Assembly: GCA_000436795.1 (NCBI GenBank)
Contig: HF993285.1
Span: 1 to 6,251, forward strand
DNA length: 6,251 nucleotides
Source: Bacteroides sp. CAG:1076
GTDB taxonomy: Bacteria > Bacteroidota > Bacteroidia > Bacteroidales > Bacteroidaceae
Direction: 5' to 3'
Positions 1-6,100 of the stretch are shown here, piece after piece. The position numbers and the translations under genes were made by a program. The notes below the pieces were generated by a model, which had not been told where the DNA came from, ran no database searches, and saw only the letters and a program-made list of their open reading frames with translations. Positions within the stretch are counted from its first letter, which is position 1; the number at the start of each line of letters is the position of its first letter.

Positions 1-152
1 TGTTTGTGAATGGAAAAAGTATGGGAAAATGTACGCCTGATGAGGTCTGTGTGGCTACATGGAACAATGTTCCTTTACAGTCGGGAGAGAATCAGGTAAC
101 AGTACGTGCTTCGGGACTTTCTGATAATTGTGTGTGGTATAACAATGACTGA
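1..152 (+). CDS. C-terminal end of a probable GH2-family glycoside hydrolase (5' end outside window)
   Basis: Reading from base 3 gives 49 codons ending in TGA at 150-152. The peptide starts FVNGKSMGKCTPDE and continues with VATWNNVPLQSGENQVTVRA. The pattern of FVNGKS-x-G-K, then TW-x-NVPLQ-x-GEN, then a short beta strand is typical of the C-terminal immunoglobulin-like domain (DUF4982 or similar) of Bacteroidetes GH2 enzymes, which are often annotated as beta-galactosidases. GH2 enzymes are retaining exo-hydrolases that remove beta-linked sugars such as galactose, mannose or glucuronate, and in PULs they usually sit in the periplasm. The catalytic domain is outside the window, so activity and substrate cannot be judged. 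The gene converges on the GH3 gene, and a hairpin follows its stop by about 40 bases. Family assignment rests only on this tail. Confidence 0.62.
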   Translation, partial: FVNGKSMGKCTPDEVCVATWNNVPLQSGENQVTVRASGLSDNCVWYNND

Positions 153-189
153 ATTGAATATATAAATAACGTTTGACTAGGCTGAATCT

Positions 190-213
190 ATCGTTTCATT
201 ATAGTGAAACGAT
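190..213 (+). terminator. Hairpin downstream of the GH2-like gene, possible terminator
   Basis: A perfect 9-bp stem, ATCGTTTCA (190-198) with TGAAACGAT (205-213), encloses a 6-base loop. It lies 38 bases after the stop of the + strand gene. Only a short, interrupted T run follows (TTAAG), so it is a weak match to a rho-independent terminator. It may instead be a 3'-end stabilizing hairpin or help separate the convergent genes. Confidence 0.4.
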
Positions 214-266
214 TTAAGTATGGTGAGTTTGGCCGTATAGCTTGGAGTTTTTAATTTTGAACAATC

Positions 267-305
267 AAAAAAGGAGTTGTATCGTGGTAGCGGTACAACT
301 CCTTT
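267..305 (-). terminator. Rho-independent terminator of the GH3 gene
   Basis: A perfect 12-bp inverted repeat, AAAGGAGTTGTA (270-281) with TACAACTCCTTT (294-305), encloses a 12-base loop. Read on the minus strand the stem runs directly into a T tract, the complement of the A run at 267-272. This is the classic stem plus U-tract layout. It begins 22 bases past the GH3 stop codon. On the plus strand the following sequence is only moderately T-rich (CTGTTATT), so it could also back up termination of the converging gene. Confidence 0.8.
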
Positions 306-327
306 CTGTTATTAATTGGCTGGAGGT

Positions 328-2481
328 TTATTCTTCTGCTCGGAATGTTGTCCGTAAACGGATGTCCGATGATGAGGCTCCTATTTCCAGTGTCATTTCT
401 TTGTCAGGAAGAATGAAGCGGTTCTGCTTTTCATCCCATACTTGTAATTCTGTATAAGGGACGGTTAACTCTACTTTTTTCGTTTCTCCTTTACGTAGAC
501 TGATACGCTGGAATGCTTTCAGTTGCTTGATAGGATCTTTGTCCGTATGTTTTCGTGCGGAAACGTAAAGTTGTACAACCTCATCACCATCCATATCGCC
601 GGAATTTTTCAGGTTGAAGCATACCCTTAAGGTATCGCCACGTTCAATAACACGGTCATCGAGAGTTGTTTCAGAGTAATTAAAGCGGGTATAGCTTAGT
701 CCATAACCAAAAGGATATAATGGCTTTTCTTTAAAATACATATATGTCCGACCGTGAGTAATATCGTAATCCATCATGTGAGGAAGGTCGGTGATGTTTT
801 TTACCCAGGTTTGGGTTAGTCTGCCTGCCGGATTATAATGTCCGAATATAACATCGCTTACAGCATGTCCCAATTCTTCACTACATTGCGTAAGATGAAG
901 CAGGGCCGGAACCCGTTGGTTGGCACGGTTGATGGCATATGGGAAGCTGCTGATCAGCACTCCGATGGTATTAGGATTGGCCTGAGCTACTTGCAAGAGC
1001 AAATCTTCCTGATCCAACTGGATGGACTGTCGGTCTACGGCTTCTTTTCCTTCACTTATCACAGGGGCTTGTTCCCAGCCGGCATCGCAGGTAGGATGGT
1101 TGCCGACACATACAATGGCAACATCTGCCCATGCTGCAACCGTACGTGCGCTGTCCATTCGGTTGGTTGCTACATAGCGCACTTCTATATCATCTCCAGC
1201 TTCTTCACGGATGGCATCGAGTACGTTTACTGTATAGAAAGGTTTGCCAGAATACCAGTCCTGTAAAACCTCAGTAGCACGTTGACCGATGACAGCTATC
1301 TTTTTTATTTTCTGTTTGTCGAGCGGAAGCAGGTGGCTTTTGTTTTTAAGCAGGACAACCGATTTGCGAGTTGCTTCTCGTACCAGTTCTTTGGTTTCCG
1401 GTTTACTCCAGGGTGCAACGGTATCAGTCACACCGATAGCAGCATAAGGATTGTCAGCTGCATCATCCAGCAAGCCCAGTTTGAGAGAAATTCTGAGATT
1501 TCCCCGGATTGCTTTTTCAATATCTTCTTCACTGATCAGCTTTCGGCGTAACGCATCGTATACCGCATCTTTGTAGTCATCCAGAAATTTGGTAATGCCG
1601 GCCTTGATACATGCGGCAGCAGCTTCAGCTCGGTCGTTGTCAAAACGTTTGTGATCGCTCAGCAAGAGTCGGAAAGCTCCGCCGTCGGTTATCAGGGTAC
1701 CATTCAGTCCCCATTCTTTCATCACGACATCACGCAGTACGGGATGCATGATGCATGGAATGCCGTTGTATGCATTATAGGCAGTCATCAGAGCTTGTGA
1801 TCCTCCTTCGGTTACTCCTTTATAGAAAGGATGGGAATAATATTCACGGAATAATTTATCAGAATAGTTGGATGATGATGATGTCCGTCCATATTCGTTA
1901 CTGTTCGACAAGAAGTGTTTCATCAGCGAAGCATTTCTCCAATATTTAGGATGATCTCCCTGTATACCTTTGATAAAAGCTACGGCAAGTCGTGATGTGA
2001 GGAAAGCGTCTTCACCATAACATTCTTCCGTTCGTCCCCAGCGAGGATCTCTGCCTAAGTCTACATTGGGAGTCCACATGATAAGTCCGCTTTTCCGGTA
2101 TTTTGCGTTTTGAAAGAGATAACGGTTTTCTGTACTGATATAAGTCGCTACACGATATAGCAGGTCAGTATCCCATGTTTCTCCCAGTCCGTAGGCTTGT
2201 GGAAAGACAGTTGTCGGTGTGTTGACCCTTTCTCCGTAGGTAGGTCCCCCTAACACTACTCCATGTAATCCTTCCACACTGCCTGAACCTTGTATGCCAA
2301 GCCGGGGAACCTGGGTATTGTTTCCTAAAGCATCGACTTTCTCGTCGAGGGTCATTTGAGCAATTAAGTCATTCAGCCGCTGTTCCTCACTAACTGTAGG
2401 AAGAGTGAATACATGTTGAGCGTGTATGATTCCTGCTGAAGCAGTCAGCAAGACGAAAAAAAGTTTCCTATGTGTTTTCAT
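328..2481 (-). CDS. Periplasmic glycoside hydrolase family 3 enzyme (beta-glucosidase/beta-xylosidase-type)
   Basis: This is a complete 717-residue GH3 enzyme. GH3 members are retaining exo-hydrolases that release beta-linked glucose, xylose or related sugars from oligosaccharide ends. Residues 1-21 are a signal peptide (basic MKTHRK, hydrophobic core, cleavage likely at HA|Q); no lipobox cysteine is present, so a soluble periplasmic location is inferred. The N-terminal TIM-barrel domain (about 30-340) carries RDPRWGR (144-150) followed by E-x-YGEDAF (to 160) and KHF (188-190). D266, in LITDGGAF, sits where the catalytic nucleophile is expected. The second alpha/beta domain (about 370-585) holds SEGKEAVDR (476-484), where E477 is the likely acid/base. 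YPFGYGLSYT (589-598) leads into a fibronectin type III-like domain (about 607-712). Length and domain order are normal for the family. The ATG at 2481 is favoured because the signal peptide starts there and a -7 box lies just upstream. Substrate is not determinable; TDGG and SVEGLHG differ from the commoner SDCG and NEALHG forms. It is transcribed away from the GH127 gene. Confidence 0.95.
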   Translation of the reverse strand: MKTHRKLFFVLLTASAGIIHAQHVFTLPTVSEEQRLNDLIAQMTLDEKVDALGNNTQVPRLGIQGSGSVEGLHGVVLGGPTYGERVNTPTTVFPQAYGLGETWDTDLLYRVATYISTENRYLFQNAKYRKSGLIMWTPNVDLGRDPRWGRTEECYGEDAFLTSRLAVAFIKGIQGDHPKYWRNASLMKHFLSNSNEYGRTSSSSNYSDKLFREYYSHPFYKGVTEGGSQALMTAYNAYNGIPCIMHPVLRDVVMKEWGLNGTLITDGGAFRLLLSDHKRFDNDRAEAAAACIKAGITKFLDDYKDAVYDALRRKLISEEDIEKAIRGNLRISLKLGLLDDAADNPYAAIGVTDTVAPWSKPETKELVREATRKSVVLLKNKSHLLPLDKQKIKKIAVIGQRATEVLQDWYSGKPFYTVNVLDAIREEAGDDIEVRYVATNRMDSARTVAAWADVAIVCVGNHPTCDAGWEQAPVISEGKEAVDRQSIQLDQEDLLLQVAQANPNTIGVLISSFPYAINRANQRVPALLHLTQCSEELGHAVSDVIFGHYNPAGRLTQTWVKNITDLPHMMDYDITHGRTYMYFKEKPLYPFGYGLSYTRFNYSETTLDDRVIERGDTLRVCFNLKNSGDMDGDEVVQLYVSARKHTDKDPIKQLKAFQRISLRKGETKKVELTVPYTELQVWDEKQNRFILPDKEMTLEIGASSSDIRLRTTFRAEE

Positions 2482-2505
2482 AATCAGATAATGTTAAAGA
2501 CATTG

Positions 2506-2541
2506 CAAAGCTAATATAAAGCAATAGGTTATATGACGAAA
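2506..2541 (-). promoter_or_regulatory. Candidate Bacteroidetes-type promoter of the GH3 gene
   Basis: On the minus strand TAGCTTTG (complement of 2506-2513) fits the Bacteroidetes -7 consensus TAnnTTTG exactly. About 23 bases further upstream TTTCG (complement of 2537-2541) is an imperfect candidate for the -33 TTTG element. Transcription would start near 2499, giving a short leader of roughly 20 bases before the ATG at 2481. No Shine-Dalgarno sequence is seen, which is normal for this phylum. Confidence 0.5.
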
Positions 2542-2570
2542 AATGTTTCATATAAGGGCATGAAATGTTT
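2541..2570. repeat. Direct repeat AAATGTTT x2, 22 bp apart: candidate regulator site
   Basis: AAATGTTT occurs at 2541-2548 and again at 2563-2570, a period of 22 bp or about two helical turns. A degenerate third copy, AAATGTGT, follows at 2572-2579. An inverted pair TTTCAT (2546-2551) and ATGAAA (2560-2565) lies between the copies. The block sits directly upstream of the candidate -33 element of the GH3 promoter and about 100 bases upstream of the GH127 -7 box. That suits an activator serving one or both divergent genes. PUL activators such as hybrid two-component systems bind repeat elements near promoters, but the link to this site is inference. Confidence 0.35.
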
Positions 2571-2676
2571 TAAATGTGTATAAGGTAGGAAAAACTATCT
2601 CTTATTTTATAGGAAAGGAAACAAAGTGTACCATATACGGAAACAAATGCATACCAGTAGGAGTTCGTGTCTGTTA

Positions 2677-2684
2677 TATATTTG
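2677..2684 (+). promoter_or_regulatory. Candidate -7 promoter box of the GH127 gene
   Basis: TATATTTG at 2677-2684 matches the Bacteroidetes -7 consensus TAnnTTTG. No convincing TTTG is present 19-21 bases upstream, so this promoter probably needs an activator. Transcription would start near 2690, leaving about 45 bases of AT-rich leader before the ATG at 2737. The box therefore argues against starting the protein at the in-frame ATG at 2626. Confidence 0.45.
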
Positions 2685-2736
2685 CATAAGTAAGATTCTA
2701 TTTAATGTGGTATTGAAAAACACAATAATTAATAAG

Positions 2737-5154
2737 ATGGCTACTATGAAAAAATTGATAATTTCTGTTTTACTTCTTTTGTTAGCGGAGAATGTAATGT
2801 TTTCTCGGGAAAAATCTACAGTACACGGTTATCCCATTACTCCCGTTCCATTTACTGCTGTTGAATTGACCGATTCGTTTTGGGGGCAACGTCTGGAAGC
2901 AAGTCGTAAGGTTACGGTTCCATTGGCTTTCAGTAAATGTGAGGAAACAGGAAGATATAGAAATTTTGAAATGGCTGCACATCCCAATGATAGCAATGAA
3001 GTGACAGGATATCCTTTTGATGATACGGATGTGTATAAGACGATTGAAGGGGCTAGTTATTTACTTCAGACGTATCCAGATAGTCAATTAAAGGAATATA
3101 TAGATAGCGTGTTGGTGATTGTAGCTAAGGCACAAGAAACTGATGGATATTTGTACACAGCACGTACAATGAATCCCCGTCATCCACATAGGTGGGCTGG
3201 TAGCCGACGTTGGGAAAAGGTGGAGGAATTAAGCCATGAATTTTACAACTTAGGCCATATGGTGGAGGGAGCCATAGCACATTTTCAGGCAACCGGACAG
3301 CGTAATTTCTTGGATATTGCTATTCGTTATGCCGATTGTGTTTGTCGGGAAATCGGGGATAAGCCGGGACAGCAGGTCCGTGTTCCCGGACATCAGATAG
3401 CAGAAATGGCGTTGGCAAAATTATATCTCGTAACAGGACAGCAGAAATATCTTGATCAGGCTAAATTTTTTCTCGACAAACGTGGATATACTACTCGGAG
3501 AGATGCATATTGTCAAGCGCATAAACCGGTTATTGAACAAGATGAAGCTGTTGGACATGCGGTAAGAGCAGCCTATATGTACGCAGGTATGGCAGATGTT
3601 GCCGCTTTGACCGGGGATACTGCTTATATACATGCAATAGATCGGATTTGGGAAAATATTGTTTCAAAGAAATTGTATATTACTGGGGGTATTGGTGCAA
3701 CCAGTGACGGAGAAGCTTTTGGAGATAATTATGAATTGCCTAATATGGCGGCTTATTGTGAAACTTGTGCTGCAATTGGAAATGTGTATGTAAATTATCG
3801 TTTGTTCCTTTTACATGGTGATGCGAAATATTATGATGTGCTGGAACGAACATTGTATAATGGACTGATTTCTGGAGTATCTCTTGATGGAGGGAATTTT
3901 TTCTATCCTAATCCGTTGGAGTCAATGGGGCAACATCAGCGTCAACCGTGGTTCGGATGTGCATGCTGTCCTTCGAATATTTGTCGTTTTATTCCTTCTG
4001 TTCCTGGATATGTGTATGCCGTAAAGGATAAAAATATATATGTTAACTTATTTATGTCGAATAATGCGGTGCTGGAGATTGCTGGAAAAAAAGTTTCTTT
4101 ATCACAAACGACTTCTTATCCGTGGAATGGTAATGTCAAGCTGAAAATAACACAAAATTCTGTTGGGGCTTTTACTTTGAAAATTCGTATTCCGGGATGG
4201 GTGCGCAATGAGGTTGTTCCCAGTGATCTTTATGCATATGCCGATGAAGACAGTGCTTCGTATTCTATAAAAGTAAATGGACAGAAAGTGTATGCTGATT
4301 TACAGAATGGTTATTTTTCTATTCAACGTAAATGGAAAAGAGGGGACTGTGTAGACATAAATTTTGATATGAATGTACGTATGGTTCGGGCAAATGAAAA
4401 TGTAATAGCCGATTGCGGACGTATGGCTATAGAGCGAGGACCGATTGTTTATTGTGCAGAGTGGCCCGATAATGATTTTAATGTATTGAATGTATTGTTA
4501 AATCCTACTGCAAAGTTTCAGGTCATTAAGAAAAAAGATTTGCTTTGTGGCATTAATCAAATTCAAACGCAGGCACAATCGTTGGAGTACGATAAATCAG
4601 GACGATTGTTGGTTACGGATCATACATTGACATTAATACCTTATTATGCATGGGCACACCGGGGAGCTGGTGAAATGGCAGTATGGTTGCCGTACAATCT
4701 GAAGGCAGTTTCTCCAAAGGCCGTTCCAACGTTAGTATCGGAGAGTAAGATTAATGCATCACATAAAATACAAACATTATCGTTTATAGCAGATGGAGTC
4801 GTTCCTAAAAATGAAAATGATCGAACAATCCCTTACTATCACTGGGCCCCTAAGGTAGGTACTACCGAATGGATTTCTTATGAATTTCCTGAAAAAGTAC
4901 AGGTCTCCACGTCAACGGTGTATTGGTTCGATGATGCTCCTTGGGGAAGTTGCCGTGTTCCTGAATCATGGAAAATATATTATAAAAATGATGATGGAAA
5001 ATGGTGTCCTGTAACTAATCAAAATGCGTACACTAAATATAAGGGGGTAGCCAATACGGTTTCTTTTGAACCCGTAACAACAGATGCTGTAAAACTCGAG
5101 GTTGTATTGCCGGATAAGAATTCTTCTGGAATATATGAATGGAATGTAAGATGA
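2737..5154 (+). CDS. GH127/GH146-type (DUF1680) glycoside hydrolase, probable beta-L-arabinofuranosidase
   Basis: This is an 805-residue secreted enzyme of the DUF1680 group. Characterised members use a zinc-bound cysteine as nucleophile to cleave beta-L-arabinofuranosides; one Bacteroides GH127 removes aceric acid from rhamnogalacturonan-II. Numbered from 2737, GEAFGDNYELPN (325-336) contains E326, matching the acid/base Glu322 of Bifidobacterium longum HypBA1. CETC (341-344) gives E342 and C344. CACCPSN (408-414) gives C410 (nucleophile) and C411. These four match HypBA1 Glu338, Cys340, Cys417 and Cys418, so the active site looks intact. An alpha-barrel domain (to about 430) is followed by beta-sandwich regions. 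The last ~135 residues (GTTEWISYEF, VYWFDDAPWG, GIYEWNVR) look like a coagulation factor 5/8-type carbohydrate-binding or accessory domain. The start at 2737 (or MKKLIIS at 2746) gives a clean signal peptide. The same frame runs back to an ATG at 2626, but that adds 37 unlikely residues and starts upstream of the -7 box. The next gene is susC-like, 229 bases downstream. GH127 versus GH146 is not resolved. Confidence 0.92.
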   Translation: MATMKKLIISVLLLLLAENVMFSREKSTVHGYPITPVPFTAVELTDSFWGQRLEASRKVTVPLAFSKCEETGRYRNFEMAAHPNDSNEVTGYPFDDTDVYKTIEGASYLLQTYPDSQLKEYIDSVLVIVAKAQETDGYLYTARTMNPRHPHRWAGSRRWEKVEELSHEFYNLGHMVEGAIAHFQATGQRNFLDIAIRYADCVCREIGDKPGQQVRVPGHQIAEMALAKLYLVTGQQKYLDQAKFFLDKRGYTTRRDAYCQAHKPVIEQDEAVGHAVRAAYMYAGMADVAALTGDTAYIHAIDRIWENIVSKKLYITGGIGATSDGEAFGDNYELPNMAAYCETCAAIGNVYVNYRLFLLHGDAKYYDVLERTLYNGLISGVSLDGGNFFYPNPLESMGQHQRQPWFGCACCPSNICRFIPSVPGYVYAVKDKNIYVNLFMSNNAVLEIAGKKVSLSQTTSYPWNGNVKLKITQNSVGAFTLKIRIPGWVRNEVVPSDLYAYADEDSASYSIKVNGQKVYADLQNGYFSIQRKWKRGDCVDINFDMNVRMVRANENVIADCGRMAIERGPIVYCAEWPDNDFNVLNVLLNPTAKFQVIKKKDLLCGINQIQTQAQSLEYDKSGRLLVTDHTLTLIPYYAWAHRGAGEMAVWLPYNLKAVSPKAVPTLVSESKINASHKIQTLSFIADGVVPKNENDRTIPYYHWAPKVGTTEWISYEFPEKVQVSTSTVYWFDDAPWGSCRVPESWKIYYKNDDGKWCPVTNQNAYTKYKGVANTVSFEPVTTDAVKLEVVLPDKNSSGIYEWNVR

Positions 5155-5214
5155 AAGATTCAGAGAACTTTTGAAACTTATTCTCTTGCATGATTATTAG
5201 TTGTTTACGGTAAA

Positions 5215-5260
5215 AGGGTATAAAAAGTTATAAAGAAGTGATATAAACAAACGATACCCT
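5215..5260. repeat. Repeat cluster upstream of the susC-like gene: candidate operator
   Basis: TATAAA occurs three times, at 5219-5224, 5229-5234 and 5242-5247 (periods 10 and 13). The cluster is bracketed by an inverted pair AGGGTAT (5215-5221) and ATACCCT (5254-5260). A second partly nested inverted pair is TTGTTTA (5201-5207) with TAAACAA (5244-5250). It lies about 130-170 bases before the susC-like ATG, where an activator would bind. The region is AT-rich, so some of this structure could be chance. Confidence 0.3.
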
Positions 5261-5302
5261 AGTCAGAAACAAATTCATACCTTATGGCTGTTCATTTTTG
5301 GT

Positions 5303-5310
5303 TTACTTTG
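5303..5310 (+). promoter_or_regulatory. Possible -7 box of the susC-like gene
   Basis: TTACTTTG at 5303-5310 matches TAnnTTTG except at the second base. There is no clear -33 TTTG at the expected spacing. It is the best-placed candidate in the 229-base gap. If used, transcription would begin near 5317, at the base of the hairpin at 5316-5337. A second near match, CATTTTTG at 5293-5300, is an alternative. Confidence 0.25.
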
Positions 5311-5315
5311 TGATG

Positions 5316-5337
5316 TTGATGTTAATTATAATATCAA
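5316..5337 (+). promoter_or_regulatory. Near-perfect palindrome/hairpin in the susC-like leader
   Basis: TTGATGTTA (5316-5324) and TAATATCAA (5329-5337) pair over 9 bp with one G-U wobble around an ATTA tetraloop. The stem ends 46 bases before the ATG at 5384. It could be a dyad operator, a 5' mRNA stabilizing hairpin, or a target of post-transcriptional control. No run of T follows, so it is not an intrinsic terminator. Confidence 0.42.
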
Positions 5338-5383
5338 TGGGGAAAACCTAATAAATGTAAACTTTAACTATAAACAATGTACC

Positions 5384-6100
5384 ATGAGTAAACACTTATT
5401 CGTAAAATGCACAAATGTGCATCTATGTAGTCTTGCAATGGTGATAATGCTATTGTTTTTGCCCTCGCTGGCAATGAAGGCTGCTTCTCAGAGTTTGACA
5501 GTTTCGGGTGTTGTTACTTCGTCAACAGACAAGATGCCTTTAATTGGCGTAAGTGTGCTGGTGAAAGGAACGACTAATGGAACAGTTACAGATTTTGATG
5601 GAAACTATTCTCTAGGAGTAGAGAAAGGACAAACATTGGTCTTTTCCTATATTGGATTTATTACACAAGAAGTTGTGATAGCCGATCAGAAGACTTTAAA
5701 TGTAGAGATGAAAGAAGATACCGAAACACTTGATGAAGTAGTGGTCGTAGGTTATGGTGTACAGAAGAAAAAATTGGTTACTGGTGCTACTGTACAAGTA
5801 AAAGGTGAAAGTCTGGCAAAGATGAACACTAATAGTCCGCTGCAAGCTATGCAGGGACAGACTCCGGGCGTGAATATTTCTTCAACTTCCGGTCAGCCGG
5901 GTTCTGATATGAAAGTAAGTATTCGTGGTTTGGGTACGGTGGGAAATGCTTCTCCGCTTTATTTGATTGATGGAGTAGGAGGAGATATCTCGACCTTGAA
6001 TCCTGCTGATATCGAAAGTATTGATGTTTTGAAGGATGCAGCATCTGCTGCTATTTATGGTGCGCAAGCTGCAAATGGTGTAGTTATTGATTACAACTAA
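5384..6100 (+). CDS. SusC/RagA-family TonB-dependent outer-membrane transporter, N-terminal part, cut short by a frameshift
   Basis: SusC-like proteins are about 1000-residue outer-membrane barrels that import oligosaccharides with a SusD lipoprotein lid, powered by TonB. This frame gives 238 residues. Residues 1 to about 34 are a signal peptide (LAMVIMLLFLPSLAMKA). Residues 39-110 form the carboxypeptidase-regulatory-like domain (SGVVTSS, PLIGVSVLVKGT, TDFDGNYSL, FSYIGF). DEVVVVGYG (117-125) is the TonB-box region. The plug domain follows, with PLQAMQGQTPGV, SIRGLGT (179-185), PLYLIDGV (191-198) and IESIDVLKDAASAAIYGA. There is no STN domain, so direct anti-sigma signalling is not indicated. 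Family members continue GVV(L/I)-x-TTKSGK; here the frame reads GVVIDYN and stops at 6098-6100. Removing one base near 6089 restores ITTKSGK in the +1 frame. As written the product would be a non-functional plug fragment. The start at 5384 gives the expected signal peptide. Family assignment is certain; whether the break is biological or a sequence error is not. Confidence 0.93.
   Translation: MSKHLFVKCTNVHLCSLAMVIMLLFLPSLAMKAASQSLTVSGVVTSSTDKMPLIGVSVLVKGTTNGTVTDFDGNYSLGVEKGQTLVFSYIGFITQEVVIADQKTLNVEMKEDTETLDEVVVVGYGVQKKKLVTGATVQVKGESLAKMNTNSPLQAMQGQTPGVNISSTSGQPGSDMKVSIRGLGTVGNASPLYLIDGVGGDISTLNPADIESIDVLKDAASAAIYGAQAANGVVIDYN

Noticed and set aside
242..457. Short + strand open frame of 71 codons across the GH3 terminator and 3' end
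   Set aside because: It reads through the terminator stem and the antisense of the GH3 C-terminus; its peptide shows no family pattern.
838..1266. Open frame of 142 codons on the + strand inside the GH3 gene
   Set aside because: It lies wholly antisense to a clear GH3 coding sequence, has no recognisable domain and no promoter; it is a shadow of the real gene.
3421..3633. Minus strand open frame of 70 codons inside the GH127-type gene
   Set aside because: Antisense to well-conserved coding sequence and without supporting signals.
5162..5186. Hairpin AGAGAA/TTCTCT just after the GH127-type stop as a terminator
   Set aside because: Only 6 bp with a 13-base loop, mostly A-T, and no T run follows; too weak to call, so read-through into susC remains possible.
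5377..5391. Mini-ORF ATG-TAC-CAT-GAG-TAA overlapping the susC start as a leader peptide
   Set aside because: Four codons only, with no regulatory codon pattern; likely a chance ATG in the leader.
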